From Nesterenkonia sphaerica (GTDB taxonomy: Bacteria; Actinomycetota; Actinomycetes; Actinomycetales; Micrococcaceae), in contig NZ_VAWA01000006.1 of assembly GCF_005771565.1 (NCBI RefSeq), forward strand, positions 104,293 through 168,292: DNA of 64,000 bases, in the 5' to 3' direction. Position numbers and translations under genes: made by a program. The notes under the pieces are model-generated. The model did not search any database. It was given only the letters and a program-made list of their open reading frames with translations, and was not told where the DNA came from. Positions 34,855 to 46,627 of this stretch are shown one piece after another. Numbering within the stretch: position 1 is the first letter of the stretch; every line of letters begins with the position of its first letter.

Positions 34855-36108
34855 TCAGCCGTCCTCGCGTTCGGTTTCGGTTCCGGCGATCAGGGCGTCC
34901 AGCGCCAGGGAGAACAGCTCCTCACGATGTTCGGGGACACCGTCGGTGTCATCGGTGTTCAGCAGCATCACCACCGTGCGCTGAGCACCCTGCTCGACCT
35001 GCGCATGCCAGCTCCCGGTGACCACTCCCGGAAGCCCGCCTCCTTTGAAGGCCAGGCTGTCCCACCATGGGTCCTCCACCGGAGCCGCCAGACCAGGGTT
35101 GGCGGTGAAGATATCTGCGGCTTCCGGCTGGTCCTGCGCCCAGTCGGCCAACGCCTGGGTGACCTCTGCCACATCCTCCGCGGTGGCGTACCAGTCGATG
35201 GCCTCGTCGCGATCGTGCCGGGAGGTGTCGTCCGAGGTGATCTCCAACTCCTCCTCGGAGAGCTCCTCCAGCACCTCACGGCGCTCTTCGACGTCCAGCT
35301 GACCCCACCTCTGACCCAGCTCAGGCAGTCCCCAGCGCAGCTGAAAGAGCTCCCGTGTGCTCAGGAAAGGGCGCAGCAGCTGGGGGTTGTGATGGCCCGT
35401 CGCGGCCACCGCCTCCTCCACCGCCTGACGTCCGAGCCGGTCCATAAGCATGTCCGTGCCGGTGTTGTCGCTGAGTGAGATCATTCGGTGCGCCGCGTCG
35501 TAGACCGTGGTGGTGAACCCCTCCGGCTGATCCTGCAGCGTCCCCGAGGGCAGACTTCGCAGATCGTCAGTGAGCTCCAGCTGATCCATCCACTCCACAT
35601 CACCGGCTTCGATCGCCTCCATCAGTGCGGCGAAGACGTAGATCTTGGACACCGAAGCCAGCGGAGCCGGATCCCCCTGCCCGAAGCGCAGCAGGATCTC
35701 CCCTTCCTCCACCACCAGCGCCTCCACCGTGCCGGGAAGCTCTATCAGCCGCTCGGCGATCTCCTCGAAGCCTTCAGCTGGCTCGGCGGTGAGGTCCTCC
35801 GGAGCCGCGGTCGGGGCGGCGTCGTCATGCGGGATCTCCGGCTCGGTGCTGGTGGGCTCGGTGCTGGTGGGCTCGGTGCTGGTGGGCTCGGACCCGCGCT
35901 CGGCCGGGTCGGTGGACGCCGGCTCACGGGTGCCCAGCTCATCGGCCTCGGGCGCTGCGGCCTCGACGGTCGCGGTCTCGGTCGCACTCGCGTCCTGGGC
36001 GACGTCGCCCGGCCCGCCGGGGACGGGATCATCCGCCCCGGCGCAGGAGGCCAGGGGCAGCAGGGCCATACAGGCCGCGCCGGCACGGAATATCCAGTGG
36101 CGGGTCAC
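34855..36108 (-). CDS. Class A beta-lactamase-fold serine hydrolase lipoprotein
   Basis: Extracellular lipoprotein (417 residues from GTG 36108). Signal peptide with lipobox LASC ending at Cys22, then a low-complexity acidic/Thr-Pro linker (to about 110) with three tandem TSTEP repeats. The penicillin-recognising fold follows: Ser152-V-S-Lys155 (SxxK), Ser213-Asp-Asn215 (SDN) and Lys355-Gly-Gly (KTG equivalent). The class A Glu166-type omega motif is not obvious, so it may be a DD-peptidase-like or inactive relative rather than a true beta-lactamase. The start was chosen for the signal peptide; there is no ribosome site. Divergent from glyA. Confidence 0.8.
   Translation of the reverse strand: MTRHWIFRAGAACMALLPLASCAGADDPVPGGPGDVAQDASATETATVEAAAPEADELGTREPASTDPAERGSEPTSTEPTSTEPTSTEPEIPHDDAAPTAAPEDLTAEPAEGFEEIAERLIELPGTVEALVVEEGEILLRFGQGDPAPLASVSKIYVFAALMEAIEAGDVEWMDQLELTDDLRSLPSGTLQDQPEGFTTTVYDAAHRMISLSDNTGTDMLMDRLGRQAVEEAVAATGHHNPQLLRPFLSTRELFQLRWGLPELGQRWGQLDVEERREVLEELSEEELEITSDDTSRHDRDEAIDWYATAEDVAEVTQALADWAQDQPEAADIFTANPGLAAPVEDPWWDSLAFKGGGLPGVVTGSWHAQVEQGAQRTVVMLLNTDDTDGVPEHREELFSLALDALIAGTETEREDG
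35840..35884. repeat. Three 15-bp tandem repeats inside the serine hydrolase gene
   Basis: GGCTCGGTGCTGGTG occurs three times without gaps (35840-35854, 35855-35869, 35870-35884), with a partial fourth. On the coding strand it encodes repeated TSTEP. In-frame repeats of this kind can change number by slippage, altering the length of the linker between lipid anchor and catalytic domain. Confidence 0.85.
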
Positions 36109-36218
36109 AATGGATGAGATTACTTGGTGCGCCCCGGCGGCGCTATGCACGCAGGGGATAGACTGGCCAGCGGCAGCGCGCAGCACAGTTCCCGCATCAC
36201 ATCCAAGGAGGACTCCCC

Positions 36219-37490
36219 TTGTCTGATATTCATTCCGCTCCCCTGGCCGAGGTCGACCCGGAGATTGCTCAGGCCATTGACGATGAGCTGGGCCGTCAGC
36301 GCGGGACGCTGGAAATGATCGCCTCCGAAAACTTCGTCCCCCGCGCGGTGCTGGAAGCGCAGGGTTCGGTACTGACCAATAAGTACGCCGAGGGCTACCC
36401 GGGGCGCCGCTACTACGGCGGCTGCGAGTTCGTCGACGTGGCCGAGAACCTCGCGATCGAACGCGCCAAGGCCCTCTTCGGCGCTGAGCACGCCAATGTC
36501 CAGCCCCACGCCGGCGCCCAGGCCAATGTGGCGGTGATGACGGCGTTCCTCAAGCCCGGGGACAAGCTGATGGGTCTGTCGCTGGCGCACGGCGGTCACC
36601 TCACCCACGGAATGAAGCTGAATCACTCCGGAAAGTTCTACGAGATCGCCGCCTATGAGGTGGACCCCGAGACCGGACTGATCGATATGGACCAGGTCCG
36701 TGAGGTGGCCCTGGCGGAGAAGCCGGACATGATCGTGGTCGGCTGGTCGGCCTACCCCCGGGAGCTGGATTTCGCCGCGTTCCGCCGGATCGCCGATGAG
36801 GTCGGTGCCATCCTGTGGGTGGACATGGCCCACTTCGCAGGCCTAGTGGCGGCCGGACTGCACGCCAACCCCGTCCCCTACGCCGATGTGGTGACCACCA
36901 CCGTGCACAAGACCCTGGCCGGGCCCCGCTCCGGGCTGATCCTCTGCACGGAGGAGCACAAGAAGAAGATCAACTCAGCGGTCTTCCCCGGACAGCAGGG
37001 TGGCCCGCTGATGCACGTCATCGCAGCCAAAGCGGTGGCGTTCAAGATCGCGGCCACCGAGGAGTTCGCCCAACGGCAGGCCCGCACCGTGGAGGGCGCG
37101 CGGATCATTGCAGACCGGCTCACCGCCGACGACGTCACTGACGCCGGTGTGTCTGTGCTCACCGGAGGCACTGATGTGCACCTGATCCTGGTGGACCTGC
37201 GCAATTCCGAGCTCGACGGCAAACAGGCCGAGGACCTGCTCCACCAGGTGGGCATCACCGTCAACCGCAACGCGATCCCGAACGACCCGCGCCCGCCGAT
37301 GGTCACCTCCGGTCTGCGGATCGGCACCCCTGCCCTGGCTTCGCGGGGCTTCGGTCCGGCGGAATTCCGCGAGACCGGCGACATCATCGCCGAGACTCTC
37401 AAGCCGGGTGCTGACCTGGACGCACTGCGCGGCCGGGTCTCGAAGCTCGCCGCCGACTTCCCGCTGTACGAGGGCCTCGAGGATTGGTGA
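36219..37490 (+). CDS. glyA: Serine hydroxymethyltransferase
   Basis: PLP enzyme interconverting serine and glycine with transfer of a one-carbon unit to tetrahydrofolate. The 423 residues contain [24 protein letters not shown], the PLP-lysine segment [15 protein letters not shown] and [10 protein letters not shown]. The start codon is TTG at 36219, supported by a strong AAGGAGG ahead of it. folD follows at once, giving a folate one-carbon operon. No glycine riboswitch-like structure is visible in the 110-bp leader. Confidence 0.97.
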   Translation: MSDIHSAPLAEVDPEIAQAIDDELGRQRGTLEMIASENFVPRAVLEAQGSVLTNKYAEGYPGRRYYGGCEFVDVAENLAIERAKALFGAEHANVQPHAGAQANVAVMTAFLKPGDKLMGLSLAHGGHLTHGMKLNHSGKFYEIAAYEVDPETGLIDMDQVREVALAEKPDMIVVGWSAYPRELDFAAFRRIADEVGAILWVDMAHFAGLVAAGLHANPVPYADVVTTTVHKTLAGPRSGLILCTEEHKKKINSAVFPGQQGGPLMHVIAAKAVAFKIAATEEFAQRQARTVEGARIIADRLTADDVTDAGVSVLTGGTDVHLILVDLRNSELDGKQAEDLLHQVGITVNRNAIPNDPRPPMVTSGLRIGTPALASRGFGPAEFRETGDIIAETLKPGADLDALRGRVSKLAADFPLYEGLEDW

Positions 37491-37501
37491 ACCCCGCGCC
37501 T

Positions 37502-38389
37502 ATGACTGCACAACTGCTCGACGGCCGCGCCACTGCCAAGGCCATGAAGGCCGACCTCAGAGATCGCGTCAGCGCGCTCCGGGCCCAGGGGATCACACCC
37601 GGCCTGGGCACGGTGCTGGTCGGATCGGACCCCGCCAGCGAGTCATACGTGGCGGGGAAGCACCGCGACTGCGAACAGGTCGGCATTGAGTCCATCCAGG
37701 TCAACCTGCCGGAGGATGTCTCCCAGGAAGAGCTGCTGGCCGAACTGGACCGGCTCAACAATGACCCGGCCTGCACCGGCTACATTGTGCAGCTTCCGCT
37801 GCCGAAGCACCTGGACCAGCAGCGGGTGCTGGAGGCCATCTCACCGGAGAAGGACGCCGACGGCCTGCATCCGACGAATCTGGGCCGGCTGGTGGCCGGG
37901 GTCAATGAAGAGCTGACCTCTCCCCTGCCGTGTACGCCTAAGGGCTGTGTGGACCTGCTGGCGCACTATGGGATCGACCTGGCTGGCCAGCACGTGGTGG
38001 TGGTCGGCCGCGGTGTGACGATCGGACGGCCAATCGGCCTGCTGCTGACCCGCCGGGCAGTCAACGCCACGGTGACGCTGTGCCACACCGGCACCAGAGA
38101 TCTGCCGCGGCATCTGCGCGAGGCGGATGTGGTGATCGCAGCCGCCGGCGTCAAGCACATGATCGACCCCGCGGATCTGAAAGAGGGCGTGATCGCTCTG
38201 GACGTGGGGGTCACCCGCGAGGTGGACCCGGAGACCGGCAAGGCGAAGATCTACGGAGATCTCGCTCCAGGGATTGAGGCGAAAGCCAGCTGGTACTCCC
38301 CCAACCCCGGCGGCGTCGGGCCCATGACCCGGGTGGAGCTGCTGCAGAACGTGGTGCTCAGCGCTGAACGGCGCGCCGCCGCGGAATGA
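37502..38389 (+). CDS. folD: Methylenetetrahydrofolate dehydrogenase/cyclohydrolase
   Basis: Bifunctional FolD converting methylene-THF to formyl-THF with NADP. 295 residues from ATG 37502, beginning [16 protein letters not shown]. Motifs: [15 protein letters not shown] with catalytic Lys, [36 protein letters not shown] and [11 protein letters not shown]. In-frame TTG 37484 and GTG 37487 overlap the glyA stop and could be coupled starts adding 5-6 residues; I prefer ATG because it fits the family N-terminus. It supplies formyl-THF for enzymes such as PurH. Confidence 0.95.
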   Translation: MTAQLLDGRATAKAMKADLRDRVSALRAQGITPGLGTVLVGSDPASESYVAGKHRDCEQVGIESIQVNLPEDVSQEELLAELDRLNNDPACTGYIVQLPLPKHLDQQRVLEAISPEKDADGLHPTNLGRLVAGVNEELTSPLPCTPKGCVDLLAHYGIDLAGQHVVVVGRGVTIGRPIGLLLTRRAVNATVTLCHTGTRDLPRHLREADVVIAAAGVKHMIDPADLKEGVIALDVGVTREVDPETGKAKIYGDLAPGIEAKASWYSPNPGGVGPMTRVELLQNVVLSAERRAAAE

Positions 38390-38417
38390 CCCGGCGCCGG
38401 GGACGGTTTGTTCAGAT

Positions 38418-39440
38418 GTGAAGAACATCGGCTTCCTCTCCTTCGGACACTGGACCCCCTCCCCGCACTCCCGGACGCAGTCGGCCCGGGACGCCCTGCT
38501 GCAGAGCATCGACTTAGCGGTGGCGGCTGAAGAGCTGGGGCTCGACGGCGCCTACTTCCGGGTTCACCACTTCGCCCGGCAGCTCGCCAGCCCGTTTCCG
38601 CTGCTGGCTGCGGTGGGGGCGCGGACCTCCCGCATTGAGATCGGCACCGGGGTCATCGATATGCGCTACGAGAACCCGGGCTACTTCGCCGAGGACGCCG
38701 GGGCTGCTGACCTGATTTCCGGGTCACGCCTCCAGCTGGGCATCTCCCGCGGGTCCCCGGAACAGGTGATCGAGGGGTACCGGTACTTCGGCTACCACCC
38801 CGCCGAGGGTGAGTCTGACGCCGACATGGGCCGCCGGCACGCCGAAGTGGCCCTCGGAATGCTCGAGGGCGAAGGCTTCGCCGAACCGAACCCGCGCCCG
38901 ATGTTCCCCAACCCTCCGGGGCTGCTGCGCCTGGAACCGTCCTCTGCGGGCCTGCGCCAGCGCATCTGGTGGGGCGCAGGCTCCAACGCCACCGCCGTGT
39001 GGGCCGCCCAGCACGGGATGCACCTGATGAGCTCCACCCTGAAGGACGACGAATCAGGTGAACCGCTGCACATTCAGCAGGCGAAACAGATCCGTGCGTT
39101 CAGACAGGAGTGGGCCCGCCAGGACCATGGATTCGCACCGCGAGTGTCTGTCAGCCGTTCCATCATTCCCCTCGTGTCCGATCAGGACCGCGCCTATTTC
39201 CTGGGCCAGCGTGAGAGCAGAGACACCTTTGGGCATATCGATGAGAAGACCCGCGCCGTCTTTGGGCGCAGCTACACCGCCGAACCTGACGTCCTGGTCG
39301 AACAGCTGGCCACAGATGAGGCCATCCGGGAGGCCGACACCCTCCTGGTGACGGTGCCGAACCAGCTCGGTGTCGACTACAACGCGCAGCTGCTGGCCAA
39401 CATCCTGGAGCACGTCGCCGCGCCCCTGCAGTGGCGGTGA
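38418..39440 (+). CDS. Luciferase-like flavin monooxygenase
   Basis: Bacterial luciferase-like (LLM) TIM-barrel oxidoreductase of 340 residues using FMN or F420. It has the N-terminal LGLDGAYFRVHHFARQLASPFPLLAAVGARTSRIEIGTGV core (key residues only: the VHHFA loop and the EIGTGV strand), the ISRGSPEQ flavin-phosphate loop and the C-terminal barrel region. Start GTG 38418; no strong ribosome site. It is 28 bp after folD and is probably cotranscribed. The substrate cannot be predicted. Confidence 0.85.
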   Translation: MKNIGFLSFGHWTPSPHSRTQSARDALLQSIDLAVAAEELGLDGAYFRVHHFARQLASPFPLLAAVGARTSRIEIGTGVIDMRYENPGYFAEDAGAADLISGSRLQLGISRGSPEQVIEGYRYFGYHPAEGESDADMGRRHAEVALGMLEGEGFAEPNPRPMFPNPPGLLRLEPSSAGLRQRIWWGAGSNATAVWAAQHGMHLMSSTLKDDESGEPLHIQQAKQIRAFRQEWARQDHGFAPRVSVSRSIIPLVSDQDRAYFLGQRESRDTFGHIDEKTRAVFGRSYTAEPDVLVEQLATDEAIREADTLLVTVPNQLGVDYNAQLLANILEHVAAPLQWR

Positions 39441-39686
39441 CGTTGCGGAGGTGCCAGCTGGACAGAGCCTTGGCGAAAGCGGCGCCTGGTGCACGTTACC
39501 TGGACGCTTCCTAAGAGTCTGCCCATAGTTCTCCCAGAACCCCCTGTTTCGGCTTCCGTTAGGCGGGGGGATGTGGTCAAGATGGAGTCAGTTCACCCAG
39601 GGATGCAGCAACGGCATACCGGGTGCAAGGCGGAAAGCCCGCCCAGCATCCAAGCGATGCAGTTCATGTACGGAGGTAACAAGCTA

Positions 39687-39899
39687 ATGGCTACCACCGA
39701 TAACAAGCTTCGTTCAATTGCCGCGATCCTCGGCATCGGATCCCTGGCTCTCGTGGGCGTCTCCGCCTGCGACGACGGAGCAGCCGAAGACACCGAAGAT
39801 CCCGGTGTCGAAGAGAACGGCGACGAGGGCCTGGAAGAGGAAGATGATGGCCTCGAGGATGACGGCATGGAAGAGGAAGATGAAGAGGGCGACCTCTGA
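39687..39899 (+). CDS. Tiny highly acidic lipoprotein
   Basis: A 70-residue predicted lipoprotein. The signal peptide is MATTDNKLRSIAAILGIGSL followed by a lipobox VSAC (Cys at about 29). The mature part of about 40 residues is nearly all Asp, Glu and Gly with no aromatic residues. ATG 39687 has GGAGG 8 bases upstream; the upstream 198 bases of open frame have no coding character. An excellent bidirectional terminator follows. The role is unknown: a surface charge layer, cation binding or salt adaptation are guesses. Confidence 0.75.
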   Translation: MATTDNKLRSIAAILGIGSLALVGVSACDDGAAEDTEDPGVEENGDEGLEEEDDGLEDDGMEEEDEEGDL

Positions 39900-39920
39900 T
39901 TCCTGACTTCTAGTCGCAGA

Positions 39921-39955
39921 AAGGCCCCTGCGGGAGTTTCTCCCGCAGGGGCCTT
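39921..39955. terminator. Bidirectional intrinsic terminator
   Basis: AAGGCCCCTGCGGGAG (39921-39936) and CTCCCGCAGGGGCCTT (39940-39955) form a perfect 16-bp stem with a TTT loop, between the convergent acidic lipoprotein and katG genes, ending in T-rich sequence. It should stop transcripts from both sides. Confidence 0.85.
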
Positions 39956-39976
39956 CGCATTTAATGAGCGACCGTA

Positions 39977-42295
<2,319 letters not shown>

Positions 42296-42317
42296 TCACC
42301 GCATACACGTCGCCGGA

Positions 42318-42773
42318 TCAGGCGGGGGCAGGGTGATTCGACCTCCCCGCTGCGCATTGGTCACAGATTCCGTGGAAGACCACATCTGCCACGCTGACCT
42401 GCATGGCCAAGGACGCCGGGGCGTCCAAGCAGGGCGCCTCACCGTGCACACAGTCCACGTCTTCGATCCGTCCACACTCGGTACAGACCGCGTGATGATG
42501 ATTGTCCACCGTGCGGGTCTCATACCGAGCTGCCGAGCCAGGCGGATCGAACCGCCGCAGCAGCTGATGAGCCGACAGGTCGTTGAGCACGGTGTAGATC
42601 GACTGGACGGTGATCACCGGCAGCGTACGCACGACCTCAGCGTGGATGGCCTCCGCGGACTGATGGGGATGCGCAGCCACGGCCTCGAGCACCGCCAGGC
42701 GCTGGCGAGTGACCCGAAGACCACGTTCCCGGAGCGCCTGAGGCCAATCGAACGAGGTCGTCATAGCGCCCAT
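42318..42773 (-). CDS. Fur-family regulator (FurA/CatR-type)
   Basis: Metal- or peroxide-responsive repressor of 151 residues. The winged-helix part (LRVTRQRLAVLEAVAAHPHQSAEAIH) is followed by a metal-site region with NHHHAVCTECGRIEDVDC and a C-terminal CDQC. In streptomycetes (CatR) and mycobacteria (FurA) the equivalent gene sits just upstream of katG and represses it, so peroxide-controlled co-expression is likely. ATG 42773 or the internal ATG 42764 could be used. Little leader is visible; the transcript may be leaderless. Confidence 0.9.
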   Translation of the reverse strand: MGAMTTSFDWPQALRERGLRVTRQRLAVLEAVAAHPHQSAEAIHAEVVRTLPVITVQSIYTVLNDLSAHQLLRRFDPPGSAARYETRTVDNHHHAVCTECGRIEDVDCVHGEAPCLDAPASLAMQVSVADVVFHGICDQCAAGRSNHPAPA

Positions 42774-42826
42774 TTTGCCCTACATCTGAATAACTCACAA
42801 TTAGTGCTGGGCGGACGCTATGGCTC

Positions 42827-43858
42827 CTACTGCATGAGGTTCTGCGCGATGGCCTCGAGCTCATCCTCGGCGATCACATCATCTTCTGCGGGCTCGTCCT
42901 CAGCGATATCCTCAGACTCGTTCCAGTCGGTGAAGCTGATGGAGATCTCCACCCCGTCTGAGTCCATGGAGATCTCAGACAACAGCGGCTCCTCCTCGTC
43001 GGCGATGATGACGAACTCCACGAACTCGTCATCCACGTCCTCGCGGTAGACCCACACGTCTTCACCGTCGCGAGTCTCCGCCTGACCGGAGATCCCGGTC
43101 TCGGCCAATGAGTCCATGCCGGCAGAGGCAAGCATTTCCTCCCGGAACGTCTCCACGTATTCCTGCGGGGTTTCGATCTGCCCGGCCAAGGTGCTGGTGA
43201 CGTCAACCCAGGAACCTTCCGCCTCCAACTCTGCACGCAGTTCCTCAGGATCGGGGCCGGCGCCCTCTTCAGGCTGGAACTCCCGGTACTCCTCGATGAA
43301 GGACTCCACCGTCTGATAGATGGTGTCTCCCCCGTCGTAGAGCAGGTAGTCGACGAGGTCCTCCATCTGCCAGACGGAGCCGTCGCCGGTCATCTCCCCG
43401 GCTACGACCACTTGGAGGGTCTCCTCCGGCTCGGTGAGCTCCTCGGCGTCCTCAGCCTCGGCGCCCTCGTCCTCCTCCGCGAGGTCGTCGATCTCGTCCT
43501 CATGGGTGACGTCCTCCATGCCCATCATGGACCCGGGTATTTCGGAGGTGATGGTCACCGACTCCTGGGAGCTGGAGCTCTCCCAGACGCTGTCTTCGAT
43601 GTCGGCGAAGTCGGGGGCCTCCCCGGCCTCCCCCGCCTCAGTGTCAGCATCCTCATCAGGATCCGGCTCCTCACCCTCCTCATCTGCGATCTCCCCGGGG
43701 GTGTCACCCTGTTCCTCGGCGCCATCAGGGTCGGCGTCTTCCTGACTGTCCTCGGCGACGTCGTCCCTGGCGCCCTCATCCTCGGGACCGCAGGCCGTCA
43801 GGGCCAGCACCGCCACACCGAAAAGTCCTGTTGTCCTGTAAAGAGCTTTCATCGACAT
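42827..43858 (-). CDS. Acidic lipoprotein, paralogue 2 of 3
   Basis: Predicted lipoprotein of 343 residues: signal peptide with lipobox LTAC (Cys at about 23), then about 75 residues that are almost pure Asp/Glu/Ala/Gly, then a folded region. Shared landmarks with the proteins at 43887 and 23209 are ESVTI, a Trp-Val strand, DGEDVWVY, an IADEEEP-x-x-x-EI strand and FTDWNES. AGGAGG lies 4-5 bases before ATG 43858. The neighbouring paralogue starts upstream on the same strand, 28 bp apart, so this is a tandem duplication. Function unknown; a lipid- or ligand-binding sandwich is a guess. Confidence 0.78.
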   Translation of the reverse strand: MSMKALYRTTGLFGVAVLALTACGPEDEGARDDVAEDSQEDADPDGAEEQGDTPGEIADEEGEEPDPDEDADTEAGEAGEAPDFADIEDSVWESSSSQESVTITSEIPGSMMGMEDVTHEDEIDDLAEEDEGAEAEDAEELTEPEETLQVVVAGEMTGDGSVWQMEDLVDYLLYDGGDTIYQTVESFIEEYREFQPEEGAGPDPEELRAELEAEGSWVDVTSTLAGQIETPQEYVETFREEMLASAGMDSLAETGISGQAETRDGEDVWVYREDVDDEFVEFVIIADEEEPLLSEISMDSDGVEISISFTDWNESEDIAEDEPAEDDVIAEDELEAIAQNLMQ

Positions 43859-43886
43859 TTTTCCTCCTAGCAGTTCCTGCAGCGGC

Positions 43887-44768
43887 TCAGGCGTCGGGGT
43901 CCGCGGCGCCCCGACCGTCAGTCTCGTCAACGTCAAGCGCCCCCGGTTCCCACCCTTGTTCTTCGGCGATGGCGACGAAGATCTCTTCCAAAGTGATGAC
44001 ATTCTCCGGAACCTCGGGGGGCTCAGAAGCATTCCATTCGGCGAATTCGTAGTGCGAGTCCTCATCGGTGATCTCCAGCAGATAGGGGTCCCCGTCCGCG
44101 GCGACGACGAACTGACTGTCCCCTCCGTCAGCGGTGTAGACCCATACGTCCTCACCATCGCGCTCTTCGGCGTGGGCAGCCATGGCGTCGACGTCGTCGC
44201 CGGTGAGCTCGGTCTGCCACGTGGTGATGAACTCCTCTGCGGAGAATACCGCCCCGCCGGAGTCCTCGAACAGCACCCAGCTGTCCGAGATGGTCTCCTC
44301 GACGAACTCCTCATCCACCAGATCCGCGACCTCATCATCGAGTTCGCTGACCAGCAGCGCGGCAAAGTCTTCACCGCGGAAGTACTCCTCACCGTCGACG
44401 GCGCGCTGGGTGAAGCTGGACCCGCCTGCAGAAAAGCTCATCTCTGAGTCGGTTCCGTCCAGCGCCCCGGTGATCATCAGCGCCCCAGTGGTGTCATCGT
44501 CGACCCCGTCAAAGAGCTCGTCCAGGTCAGCCTCGCCTGCAGTGACCTCTCCAGTGATGGTGACGGAGTCGGCGGCCAGCATGGCGGAGAACATCTCCTG
44601 GCGAATCTCCCCAAAGACCGGGGCCTCAGCCTCTTCCGCCTCCGTGTCTGTCTCCGCCTCTTGCGGCTGCGGCTCAGCGGGCTCCTCCGCGCCAGCGTCG
44701 AAGGGGTTGGCGCAGCCGGAGAGCCCCACGGCTGCCAGTGCAGTGATTGCTGCGGTCATCCGCTGCAC
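43887..44768 (-). CDS. Acidic lipoprotein, paralogue 3 of 3
   Basis: Predicted lipoprotein of 293 residues with GTG start at 44768, AAGGAGG upstream, and lipobox LSGC (Cys at about 19). An acidic linker of about 30 residues leads into ADSVTITGEV, DGEEYFRGEDF, a SWVLFED strand, DGEDVWVY, VVAADGDPYLLEI and FAEWNASEPPEVPE. The DGEDVWVY block is identical to that of its downstream paralogue. It is the upstream gene of the pair and has a 167-bp leader region next to the convergent-side end of the GH13 gene. Function unknown. Confidence 0.78.
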   Translation of the reverse strand: MQRMTAAITALAAVGLSGCANPFDAGAEEPAEPQPQEAETDTEAEEAEAPVFGEIRQEMFSAMLAADSVTITGEVTAGEADLDELFDGVDDDTTGALMITGALDGTDSEMSFSAGGSSFTQRAVDGEEYFRGEDFAALLVSELDDEVADLVDEEFVEETISDSWVLFEDSGGAVFSAEEFITTWQTELTGDDVDAMAAHAEERDGEDVWVYTADGGDSQFVVAADGDPYLLEITDEDSHYEFAEWNASEPPEVPENVITLEEIFVAIAEEQGWEPGALDVDETDGRGAADPDA

Positions 44769-44935
44769 GATGCACCTCCTTCAGATATCTCTCGCGAGCG
44801 TATTTGCCCAGTCTGGATGCGCCCTTGATGTCTGCTCGAGACCCAGATCAGGGCTAGGTGTCCAGCCTAGGCCCGCTCCGCCGAAAAATTAGACATCGGC
44901 TCACGGTGCTGAGAGCTCCGCGCTGGGCACGCAGG

Positions 44936-46627
44936 TCACAGCAGGCGGTGATCTCCCTGCGCGGCGACTCTGAGCCACCGGTACCCGTAACCGTCCATGG
45001 GCACCTCAGTGGAGTGGTCGGCGTCCAGCTCATAGGACTCGTCGCTGAGCAGGTCCATTAGTTCTGTTCCCGGTCTCACCTCCTGAAGCATAAGCGGCAC
45101 GTGCGTCGGTTCTGAGGCCAGGTTGTGCAGCAGCACCATCGACCGGTCTTCCCACGTGGTCATGTGCACCAGCGCCTCGGGGACCTCCGTGTCGATGATG
45201 ACCGCATCTCCCCAGCCCAATTCCGGGGACTCCCGGTAGCGCTTGGCCAGCCGGGTGATGTGGTGAAGCATGGAATCGGGGTCCCGGCGTGCCGCGGCTG
45301 CGTTGACGTGCTCGGGGCCGAAGGATCCGTGCGTGACTGCCCGGCTCAGCTGTGAGGGTTTCGCGGTGGAGAACCCTGCGTTCTTTCCGGCGGTCCACTG
45401 CATGGGGGTGCGAACCGCTTCCCGCCCCGGCACATCCAGGTTCTCTGCCATGCCGATCTCCTCGCCGTAGAACAGCACGGGGGTGCCTGGGAGGGTGAAC
45501 AGCAGCGAGTAGGCCATCTTCAGCCGGCGGGGATCCCCGTTGAACATCCCCGGCAGCCGACGGCGCAGCCCCCGGCCGGCGAACCGCATCTCCTTCTCCG
45601 GGGCGAACGCATCGAGCACCTCGTCCTGCTCGTCCTCCTGCAGCAGATCCAGGGTCAGCTCGTCGTGGTTGCGCAGGAAGTTGGCGAACTGTGATTCCAC
45701 GCGCAGGCCGCCGGGCCGCGAGCGCAGCGCCTCCTCCAATGGGGCTGCCTGTTGCCGGGCCAGGGCCAGAAAGAGTCGCTGATTGGTGAAGAAGTCGAAC
45801 TGCATGGTGAGCTGATCACCGCTCTCCCCACCGAAGAACGTCATCTGCTCCTGATGCGGGAGGTTGACTTCGCCGAGCATGATCGCAGCCCCCTGGCCCG
45901 AGGCTCGGCGCTGCAGGAAACCGCGCAGTGCCCGTAGGTAGTCGTGCGGCTCCTCGAACTCGTGCTCATCCACAGCCACCAGCGTGCGCTGATTGATGGC
46001 GAACGGGACTGCGTCCACGCGGAATCCGTCGACGCCTAACTGCAGCCAGAATCCCATGAGTTTGGAGATTTCGTCACGTACTTGCGGGTTGGCGGTGTTG
46101 AGATCCGGCTGGGTGTGCAGGAAGTGGTGGAGGTACCACTGCTCGGTCCGGTCATCGAAGGTCCAGATCCCATCTTCCTCATCAGGGAACATGGTGTGGT
46201 CACTGGTGTCCCCGGGGTCATCGCTGCGCCAGACGTAGTAGTCGCGGTAAGGGTTGTCAGTGGAGCGCCGGGAGGCTTTGAACCATGGGTGCTGGTCAGA
46301 GGTGTGGTTGATCACCAGGTCCACGATCACTCGCATCCCGCGGTCGTGAGCCACCCGGATGAGCTCGACGAAGTCGCCGTGGTCACCGTAGCGCGGATCC
46401 ACCCCGTACATATCCGAGATGTCGTATCCGTTGTCCCGCCGCGGCGAGGGGTAGAACGGCATCAGCCACAGACATGTCACCCCGATCTCCGCCAGGTAGT
46501 CGATCCGCTGCGTGACCCCGTGGAGATCACCGCTGCCGCTGCCGGTGGAGTCCAAGTAGGTTTCCACATCAAGGCAGTAGAAGACCGCGTTGTTGTACCA
46601 GAGGTCGGCGGTGTCGGTGATCCGCAT
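44936..46627 (-). CDS. GH13 alpha-amylase family enzyme, trehalose-synthase-like
   Basis: Cytoplasmic glycoside hydrolase/transglycosylase of family 13, 563 residues. All catalytic residues are visible: nucleophile Asp in GFRVDAVPF, acid/base Glu in MLGEVNLP, and transition-state Asp in LRNHDELTLD. DLVINHTSDQHPWF and HTQPDLNTANP resemble trehalose synthase (TreS) rather than secreted amylases, and there is no signal peptide. It overlaps the flavoprotein gene by one base. Maltose/trehalose interconversion or alpha-glucan trimming are possible; activity is not fixed by sequence. Confidence 0.85.
   Translation of the reverse strand: MRITDTADLWYNNAVFYCLDVETYLDSTGSGSGDLHGVTQRIDYLAEIGVTCLWLMPFYPSPRRDNGYDISDMYGVDPRYGDHGDFVELIRVAHDRGMRVIVDLVINHTSDQHPWFKASRRSTDNPYRDYYVWRSDDPGDTSDHTMFPDEEDGIWTFDDRTEQWYLHHFLHTQPDLNTANPQVRDEISKLMGFWLQLGVDGFRVDAVPFAINQRTLVAVDEHEFEEPHDYLRALRGFLQRRASGQGAAIMLGEVNLPHQEQMTFFGGESGDQLTMQFDFFTNQRLFLALARQQAAPLEEALRSRPGGLRVESQFANFLRNHDELTLDLLQEDEQDEVLDAFAPEKEMRFAGRGLRRRLPGMFNGDPRRLKMAYSLLFTLPGTPVLFYGEEIGMAENLDVPGREAVRTPMQWTAGKNAGFSTAKPSQLSRAVTHGSFGPEHVNAAAARRDPDSMLHHITRLAKRYRESPELGWGDAVIIDTEVPEALVHMTTWEDRSMVLLHNLASEPTHVPLMLQEVRPGTELMDLLSDESYELDADHSTEVPMDGYGYRWLRVAAQGDHRLL

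Noticed and set aside
36109..36218. Glycine riboswitch before glyA
   Set aside because: The 110-base leader is too short and lacks the paired aptamer structure; only a ribosome site is evident.
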